Assembly: GCA_963969595.1 (NCBI GenBank)
Contig: OZ018413.1
Span: 9,042,211-9,106,210 of the forward strand
DNA: 64,000 nucleotides
Direction of reading: 5' to 3'
Origin: Neckera pumila
Taxonomy: Eukaryota > Streptophyta > Bryopsida > Hypnales > Neckeraceae
Position numbers and translations under genes: made by a program. Below, in pieces: positions 56,988-64,000 of the stretch. The notes beneath the pieces are model-generated. The model did no database searches. It saw only the letters and a program-made list of their open reading frames with translations, and had not been told where the DNA came from. Numbering within the stretch: position 1 is the stretch's first letter; every line of letters starts with the position of its first letter.

Positions 56988-58592
56988 TCAAGTTCTTCTG
57001 AAAAACCTTCCTCCCTTCTGGCCCACCCCTGTGCCAGCAAGCCCCGCAGCAAGCACGGATTTCGTGTCAGGGCGCCATGAGAATTCTTTCAAGGTCAAGA
57101 ACCGATCGCCGAGCGCGGGGGTCAGCTCCGAGTCTCGAATATTGTCACAAAACGTGACCCTTAAGCGATTCAGATCCTTGAAAGACTGCACCACCGAATC
57201 GACTCCAGCCGTTGTAATCAAGGAGCATCCCTCCAGACTCAAAAGCCTCACCCTCCTGCACGATACTGTGAGAGCCAAGGTCTCGTCATCCAAACCCCAA
57301 CAATCCTTAAACTCCAGCTCCTTCACTGTCGAGCACACCGTGAGCAATGCAGCAAACCCCACCCTGTCTCGCAAATCACATCGTTCCAAGTACAGACGCT
57401 CAATAGCCGAACACCGACCGACATGTGCATGGGGACCCGGATTCCGATCAATCTCCTTGCAACCTTCAAGCCGCAACGTTTTCAAACAATCAAGGAAGGA
57501 CAAGGCTGCGACCCAACCCGCGTAGAAGCCTTTATTCGAGAGTGTGAGCTCTTCCAACATGACACAACACTTGCCAATAGCCGAGATGCCCTCGTAACTC
57601 GCTTCACAGCCACTAAGCTCCAACCGCACCAACCGTCGGAAGGTGTGGCTCATGATGGTGAGACCAATATCCGTGAATGTGCAATGGTAAAACCCTGTGA
57701 CAGAGCCAATCAACCTCACTATCTGTAAATTTTCACATGCCGCTATGGCTCTCAACGTCTCGTCTGTACATTGGTACAAGTCGAGTTCCTGCAAAAGCGG
57801 GCAATTCTTCGCAATGCTCGCGATTCCTGTCTCTTCCGTCTTCGTCTTCTGAAATTGGATCTCCACTGTCTTGGGAGTGGTAGCAATGGGACTATCCAAG
57901 CTCCCCAGTTTCAAATTCTTCAAATCAGGAAGTGAAGAATCATCCCTGGCATCGTTCAACTTCTTGTCGGAGTCGGGCGTTCTCGGCGTCTTCATGCTTT
58001 TCGACCTCGACAAACTCCTGGACATGGACCTTGCTCGGCCGAAGTAATTCCCGCGTCGCACGTCCACTACACAGAGGCGCTGCAATCCGGGATACGCATC
58101 AGCGAGGAGCTTCAATCCTCTGTCGAGCTTCGCGGGAGAGAGTTGCTGCTCCTCAATGCATCGCTCGATCGACGGCGGGTCCACGGCATCGTTTCTCAGC
58201 TGGACAGTGAGGCCCTGATGTGTCAGAAGAATGGCAGAGCCGCCTTTGCCTGCCTGCGGGGCGACGATACAAGCAAGCGACAAGTCTACATCGGTAAGGT
58301 TCGGAAAACGAGAACAAATCCGCCCGCTCTCCAAAAATGTCCAATCCTGCACTTTGATCGACTGCCTTAGGGTTCCGTGCAACCGCATCCACCGCTTGCA
58401 AACGAGAGCGTAGAGCGGGGCGGGCGACAAGCGCCGCAAGATGTTGAGCAAAACCTCATCGTTCAGCTGAACAAACACATCCCCGGCAGGCGGTTTCCAT
58501 GAATCGTCGATCTTGTTCCCGAGACCCTTACTCCGCATCGCACCTTTCTGGACTCCAACCTCGCTCTCGCAACCTAATGCCACCTCCACCAT
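56988..58592 (-). CDS. F-box/leucine-rich-repeat protein (RNI-like)
   Basis: Single exon, 534 residues from the first in-frame ATG (58592). An upstream stop excludes earlier starts except a TTG at 58649. An F-box lies near residues 40-76 (VQLNDEVLLNILRRLSPAPL, then VCKRW). Next come QDWTFLESGR and RFPNLTDVDL, typical of the plant RNI-like family around Arabidopsis At5g07670/At5g51370, as I recall it. A Ser/Arg-rich insert (about 189-211) precedes about eight LRRs (264-485; for example CPLLQELDLYQC, RLVRLELSGC, CSTVKELEFKDC). It ends with WRPDTKS...GQKGGRFFRRT. Likely role: substrate receptor of an SCF ubiquitin ligase, binding SKP1/ASK through the F-box; the substrate is unknown. GC-rich third positions contrast with the flanks. 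Confidence 0.88.
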   Translation of the reverse strand: MVEVALGCESEVGVQKGAMRSKGLGNKIDDSWKPPAGDVFVQLNDEVLLNILRRLSPAPLYALVCKRWMRLHGTLRQSIKVQDWTFLESGRICSRFPNLTDVDLSLACIVAPQAGKGGSAILLTHQGLTVQLRNDAVDPPSIERCIEEQQLSPAKLDRGLKLLADAYPGLQRLCVVDVRRGNYFGRARSMSRSLSRSKSMKTPRTPDSDKKLNDARDDSSLPDLKNLKLGSLDSPIATTPKTVEIQFQKTKTEETGIASIAKNCPLLQELDLYQCTDETLRAIAACENLQIVRLIGSVTGFYHCTFTDIGLTIMSHTFRRLVRLELSGCEASYEGISAIGKCCVMLEELTLSNKGFYAGWVAALSFLDCLKTLRLEGCKEIDRNPGPHAHVGRCSAIERLYLERCDLRDRVGFAALLTVCSTVKELEFKDCWGLDDETLALTVSCRRVRLLSLEGCSLITTAGVDSVVQSFKDLNRLRVTFCDNIRDSELTPALGDRFLTLKEFSWRPDTKSVLAAGLAGTGVGQKGGRFFRRT

Positions 58593-58611
58593 ATGACTCC
58601 TCCCAAAATCC

Positions 58612-58906
58612 ACTCCCTCCACGGTCGTATCAATCAACCTCCGCTCCAAAACCTTGAAACCCTAAATTTGCGCACTCACACCATCGCCACAGAAAATGAG
58701 GCCAACAAGAATTACGAGAAATGGGCTCTCACTCAAATGAGAGGCTCTTTCCAAATCTGCTCCCTCCACGGCCGCATCAATAAACTTCCGCTCCAAACCC
58801 TTCAAACCCTAAATTTGCTCGCCCACACCATTCTCCACAGAAAAATGGGGCCAACAAGAATAACAAGAAATGGATTCTCACTCAAATGAGAAGCTCTTTC
58901 CTTCAC
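58612..58906 (-). repeat. Tandem duplication of the F-box gene leader (2 x about 147 bp)
   Basis: CTCCCTCCACGGTCGTATCA at 58612 and CTCCCTCCACGGCCGCATCA at 58759 start two copies about 90% alike by eye. Each includes AAACCCTAAATTTG (telo-box, plus strand), CACAGAAAA, GGCCAACAAGAAT and TCACTCAAATGAGA. The first copy reaches to within about 20 bases of the start codon. Confidence 0.85.
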
Positions 58907-59175
58907 GAATGCGACGTTCAGTAGAAAATTTCTTCTTCTGTCGGTTGCCTGAGGGTTGAAAAGGTTGTAGTCCGAAATTTGGTGAAGATAGATGCACTGA
59001 CGATCGCTTCCACGCTGCGAGATTTCTCGCAACATGGCTGGTGCTCAGAGGTGGGAAGGCTGGGTCCAAGGCGGCTGCCGGCCGCGGCCGTCATGTGCCG
59101 TGCGTCCACGTCTGTCGTCGCTTCATAAACCAACTCAATCTCCGGGAGGATTATGGACCTCAATTAGGGTTTGAA
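58907..59175 (-). promoter_or_regulatory. GC-rich leader/promoter region of the F-box gene
   Basis: A GC island upstream of the duplicated leader, containing another telo-box (minus-strand AAACCCTAATTG, 59160-59171). Short minus-strand ORFs here start mostly at non-ATG codons. I take them as untranslated sequence, though an upstream exon is possible. Confidence 0.4.
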
Positions 59176-61883
59176 TGTGTATTACGTCATTGAATGCCCT
59201 TCAAAATGGGTATTATGGGGGAAACAAGGTTCTTCATTGTCGTGCTCAGTCCTCATTGTTAAGGAGGCTCTGAAAGCGAGCATCTCAGGGCTGGTCCGCC
59301 TTTTTCATGTGACTTCTTGGATGGGATTATTTTTAGCTCATTTTTCAAACAAAGAGAAATAGATTCTGATTGTAATACAAGTTGTTTCGTATTTTTTGAA
59401 GCATTTTTTAATTACTTATGAATTTTCAAACAAGAAGAGTCCTAGGTCCCTACTTTTAACCCTAGGTCTTCCGTAAACTATTCACGTGCAACATCTAGAG
59501 AGAAATGGGAATAGCAAAGAGAAGCATTGGCTCTTGCAATAAATAATACTTTTTTTATCAATCCATTCAATGACTATAGAAGGCCCATTTAATGACCACC
59601 TCATGTCCATTTCAGGCAAGCTTATATGGACGGTTCTAAATGTCCGCTCGCTTTTAGAGCCTCCTATCTTAGTACCTTTCCTTGAAATTTATGATGTTTT
59701 GGTTTATATTGCCTTATCACTTATTATATTTAGGTAATGCCGTATAAGAAGTTTATTACTTATTATAGATTGTTCAATGAGGCAATTCTTCATAAACATC
59801 CTTCATACTATACCGTGTATCAGTGCCGTTTGGTATTTTCAATGTTCTTGACCCCCCAAAGAAAATCATTAGCTTCAAGTGGAATTTATAGAGCGTATTT
59901 TTTTGAAATCAAAACAAAATGTGCATAAGTTGTCATCACTTATTGCAATTCAAGAAAATCAAATGAATTTGGATGAAGAAACATTGTTTATTTTTTTGGC
60001 GAGTAGCTAATAAGGCTCTTTGAATTGGAAAAAGGAAACTTAACTCAAAATGGAGAGGTATTGTTTTTTTTTAAGTTCATCAAATTAGTAGATATTGATA
60101 ATTGATAGTAGGATCAACTTCAAATCAAACACTATTTATGTTGAAAATCAATATAGTGGTGGATTCACCTAAAGACACATATATTTGATAACTTTTTTGA
60201 ATGCATTTTTCATTGACAATTTACCATGCCTTCTTCTACCCATTTATGCTTACATTTTAGAAGTTGATATTTAAGCATAGGCTATCATAGATGCTTATAC
60301 CTTAGTTTGCATCCATAACTTTGCCTTGCAAACCTTGAAGTAAACTATTGATAATTATATTCATTAAAAAATTCATTTTATTGAATTTTTTGTTAGGTTT
60401 GTTGACAATTAATAGAAGATTCAAAAACATTGTAGCATGTATATTTTGAACATTATATGAATAAGCTAAATGAATTTATAAACACTTACTATGATAGCTT
60501 CACATCTTGCAAAAATTTCAAAAATAACTAGGGCAATTACGTCCAATGTCATCGACTTATATATTTTTGCATCTTTTTCAAATTTTTATATATGAAGAAC
60601 ATCTTTGAATTAGTGTTTTTTCTTTTTTTCTTTAAAATGCTATTTATCTTTTGTTGAAAAGTTCTATCCCAAGTTGAATAATCTAATATCTTTGGAACGG
60701 GACAATTGATTTCTATTTTTGTAATAAATGACCATTTAAATTACTATTGTGTGAGATAGGTTGGCTGAAAATAACTCTTAAAATAAATGTCAAAATTATT
60801 TAAATCTAAATAAATACATAAAAGTATACAAAAGTTTAGACTAAGTTTCCATATCTATGCCTGGATTTATAATATTTGTTTACATCTCAGTTTACAATAC
60901 ATTGATATATTAGCAATTAACCTAAAAGAAATACAATATATAATAATATAAGATACAAAATTTAAAAACTAATGAAAATTGATATTCATCCAATGAAAAT
61001 GTTTAAAATTTATAAAAAAAATTAAATATTTCTTATATTTTAAGTATTTCCTAATTAATAAACAAAAACAAAAGTTCATCAATATTCATTATGTCAAATA
61101 TAAAAATTAGTACCACAAATGAAGGATTTTGATGAATTTTTTTTGTAGTTTTGTAACAATAGTATTTAGTTCTAGATATATACTCAATTATTTTTTTAAA
61201 TATTTAGCTTGAATTGAGCTTAAATTAAATCTTAATATTTTCAATGAATTTATTTGGAAAAGAATATAAAAATTTGCATAAATATTATGCTTCACAAAAA
61301 TTCCAAAATTAATGTTCATTGTAATTTATTTTATCATTTCATGAAGCTTAATTCGAATTTTTTTAGAATAAAGCTAAATCCTAATTCATTAAAAATTTGA
61401 ATTTGATGAAAGTAAATCCATAAAGATTTTTTGTGGTTCAATTTAAGCCATACAATGTACAAAGTTGAATGCTTCAAACATGTAATTTTATGTGAGGCTA
61501 AGAATAATTATATATTCTATTGAAACCCTAAAAAAATATTGTTTATAAATAGTCAATAGAAAGTGGCATATATCAACCATTGATGATACGTAAAAACATT
61601 ATAGTGTTGTATGAAAATTGTACACTTGTTCAATTGATTAACATATCAAGATATTCAATTGAATCCAAACAATTTTATGCCAAAAATACCACATTGCATT
61701 ACATTTAAGGAAAGTTTGAAATTTAAGTGAAGTTGATTAATTTAGTGAAACTTCATTTATCAAAAATTATAATGATAAAATAAAGGATGAAATGAAAAAA
61801 AAATCTGAGTAATAAAATTGGAATGAAATCTTTAAAAAAAATACACAATAATGTAATTTTTACTAGATGAACAATATGATTGA
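59176..61883. other. Long AT-rich stretch, no gene seen
   Basis: No ORF above about 65 codons and no element termini recognised. The last few hundred bases presumably hold the promoter of the gene starting at 61884. Confidence 0.45.
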
Positions 61884-63717
61884 ATGATCTTAGAAATGGA
61901 AAGGGAAAAAATAGAAAATCCACTTGAAGAAGAACACAACAATAATAATGCTCAAAGTTTTGAAGAAACTAAAAACTATGAAAGAAGTGAGCCATTATTT
62001 GGTTTGATACAAGGTAAAACATGTGAAAATTGTGAAAATTTTGAAACTTTGACACCACTGGGGCAATCAATAAGGCGATGTCAAGCTTGTGCAAGAAGGA
62101 ATTCTTTTGGAAAATATCCTTCTCATGAAAAAATTGGAAATGAAGAAAGGTTTGACCTTGATAACAATTTTAAAGATGATTCAATTGCAATAACTATGTC
62201 CAAATTACTTATCAAAACAAATACAAAAACAAAAGAAAATTTAGATGATTGCATAAAAGATTCATGTAGTGAAAATTTTGCCGTGGAACATGAGCATGTT
62301 GATTCACAAGGTGCCAATGCTGCCAAAGTACAAAATTTCACATATAATGAAGAGGGAAAGGTGGTTTTAAGAAAAAAGGATATTGGGCTTTTGAGTAGAA
62401 AAGAATATAAGTCTTTATATTCAAGTGATTCAATATTAAGAAAAGAAAGTACATTTCCTAAAGGAAGTTATATTCTAGATAAAGACAATACAGTGACTAA
62501 TGAAAGAAAAGAACAAATTATTGAGACCTTAGATGCTCAAAAAACAAGAGAAGAAATAGAATTAGAAAAGAGGGAACGAGGTTGGAATGTGAATGGTAGC
62601 ATAATTTCTAAGAATGGAAATCATTCAAAAGCATTACCTATAAAAAGCACAGTTACAATAGATGGATATGCTTCTAAAAATGAACAAAGAGATAGAATTA
62701 AATTAAAATCCTTGAGGGAAAAATCAAACACTCAACGCATTTTAGGCCTAGTAGCTAAGAGGAGTGAAAGTAGAGTAAGTTCACCAACCCATCGAGTTCC
62801 AAATCCAAATTGTAAAAATAGTGAAGAAATCTCTTCAATTACACAATATGAAATAAACCCCTATTCATCAAAATTGCAAGAAACAAACTATGAAATTGCA
62901 ACAAGTAGTGAAGTTGGTTCAGTTTTTGATGAATCTAAAAAAAGACCACTTTATATAAATATACAAGAGGTATCAAAATCAAAATTCCATAAATCCCCAA
63001 AAGATTCAAAATCAAAATGCTCATCACCAACAAATTTAGGTTGCTACTCCAATGAAAGCATTCTTTTTGGTACTCAACGCATTTTGGAAATACTTGCAAA
63101 AAGAAATGGTAGTAGGTTAACTTCACCATCACAAAACATTGAGATTAATGCATCTAAAACTGAATCAAATAATATAGCATATAGTGAACCAAGTGAACCA
63201 AGTAAACCAAGAAAATTTGATGTTATACTTCAATCCTCTAAATCATATGATCAACAACAGGAAAATGTAATAGGGCTTCCTAAAACAGCAACAAATACAT
63301 ACAATGAATGTGATTTAATGTACAAAAATAAGAATAAAAAAAAAATTGATTCAAATTATGAAATATCTTCAAATGCGCATATTTATAAAACACAACAAGA
63401 CTTAGAAAATAATAACATATCATTAATTAATGCAAGTTGCCATTCTAAAGATGACCAACTCTATAATACAAATCATGATTTAGGATTGATTGCTCAAAAC
63501 AATGAGAATAGTATACTTTCACATAAAAAATGTACCTATTCTAATTCAAGAGAGAAGTCTTTATTAAACTTAAATGGAAATCAACCCAATATAGTAGAAG
63601 CTCAAAATGAAATAGTTACACCTTGTAGTGAGGAAAACCAAGAAGACACACAATCTAAAATAACACATTCAACTTCAACATTACATAATCACAATATAAC
63701 TCATAAAAGAAATGAAG
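61884..63717 (+). CDS. First exon of an unrecognised AT-rich gene (partial)
   Basis: An ATG at 61884 opens about 611 codons. The open frame reads to 63776, but a good donor (GAAG|GTAAAT, about 63718) precedes an implausible Phe-rich tail, so I place the exon end there. The protein is hydrophilic and Ser/Asn/Lys/Glu-rich, mostly disordered. At 47-69 is C-x2-C-x15-C-x2-C (TCENCENFETLTPLGQSI, then RRCQACAR), a likely zinc-binding knuckle. The motif TQRIL-x2-x-AKR-x2-SR-x-x-SP occurs twice (283-300, 397-414), and a Glu/Arg-rich helix lies at 206-233. Codons are strongly A/T-ending, unlike the LTP and F-box genes. Function unknown; the gene continues beyond the window. Confidence 0.6.
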
Positions 63718-64000
63718 GTAAATTTTTTTTCACTTTTAAAATAAATTTCTTTATTAGAATGAGTTTTATACAATAAAGACATTTGAAACAAAGGCTCTAG
63801 CATGATTTGAAATAAATTATTTGAAAACTAATGTACAATAATTTTTTTCTAATAAAAATTTGAGAAAGTAAAAATCTATTTAATAAATTAAAAAATCAAC
63901 TTCAATATAAGTAAAATTAAAAACATTTTTAACCAAGTGAAACGTGTTTAACCAAAAGTTTTTTTCTTGGGTACTTTGGAAACAACCTTATATTCAATGG
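63718..64000 (+). other. Probable intron following the 61884 exon
   Basis: Starts GTAAATTTTTTTTC and is AT-rich with frequent stops after 63776. No acceptor or next exon is recognisable before the window ends. Confidence 0.45.

Noticed and set aside
57031..58413. Several plus-strand ORFs (60-164 codons) opposite the F-box gene
   Set aside because: Antisense shadows of a GC-rich coding region without domain features.
58593..58649. Longer F-box protein start (19 extra residues)
   Set aside because: The extension begins at TTG, with a stop just upstream in frame. The first ATG is at 58592.

Overview
The window looks like nuclear DNA of a land plant. The evidence is a GPI-anchored lipid transfer protein gene with a GT..AG intron, an F-box/leucine-rich-repeat gene, telo-box leaders (AAACCCTA), a Tat-type Ty3/gypsy retrotransposon and Stowaway-type MITEs. 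It is strongly AT-rich and gene-poor, and most of it is decayed, nested transposable elements. I cannot name the species. A non-seed plant (bryophyte or lycophyte) would fit, but that is a weak guess.

Genes. (1) 42892-44816 (+): a secreted, GPI-anchored protein with two eight-cysteine lipid-transfer domains joined by a VVAP-repeat linker. (2) 49917-50060 (+): a very small GC-rich ORF behind a telo-box leader. (3) 56988-58592 (-): a single-exon F-box/LRR protein whose leader is tandemly duplicated. (4) 61884 to about 63720 (+): the long first exon of an unrecognised AT-rich gene with an N-terminal C-x2-C...C-x2-C motif, running out of the window. Possible gene fragments lie at 26542-27330 (-) and about 40759-40840 (-). 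The genes do not form a pathway; they are isolated islands among repeats.

Mobile DNA. The dominant repeat is a family of roughly 0.85-0.95 kb elements bounded by TTAACCCCTAAAGGACCA...TGGTCCTTTAGGGGTTAA, with about a dozen copies in both orientations. One copy sits inside another, and the interrupted copy shows that the single target TTAA was duplicated. TTAA duplications and CCC termini are piggyBac-superfamily hallmarks (Kolobok also duplicates TTAA). Older copies act as landing pads. The copy at 22810-25045 holds one Stowaway MITE and three related MITEs that each carry a TGACGTGG palindrome. The copy at 2747-5470 holds a Helitron-like insertion (A|TC...CTAG|T). The copy at 33251-34198 lies within an element with an 8-bp duplication and CCCGGGGAGA termini.

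A degenerate Tat-lineage LTR retrotransposon fills 13654-20110 (coding on the minus strand). An extra RNase H domain lies upstream of gag rather than between reverse transcriptase and integrase. Catalytic and zinc residues have been lost by G-to-A changes, and the two LTRs differ at roughly two dozen positions by eye. A second terminal-inverted-repeat family (TTTCGTTAAAATGGCGG) clusters at 26.2-28.8 kb. Stretches of more than 300 bases where I see no gene are listed as such.
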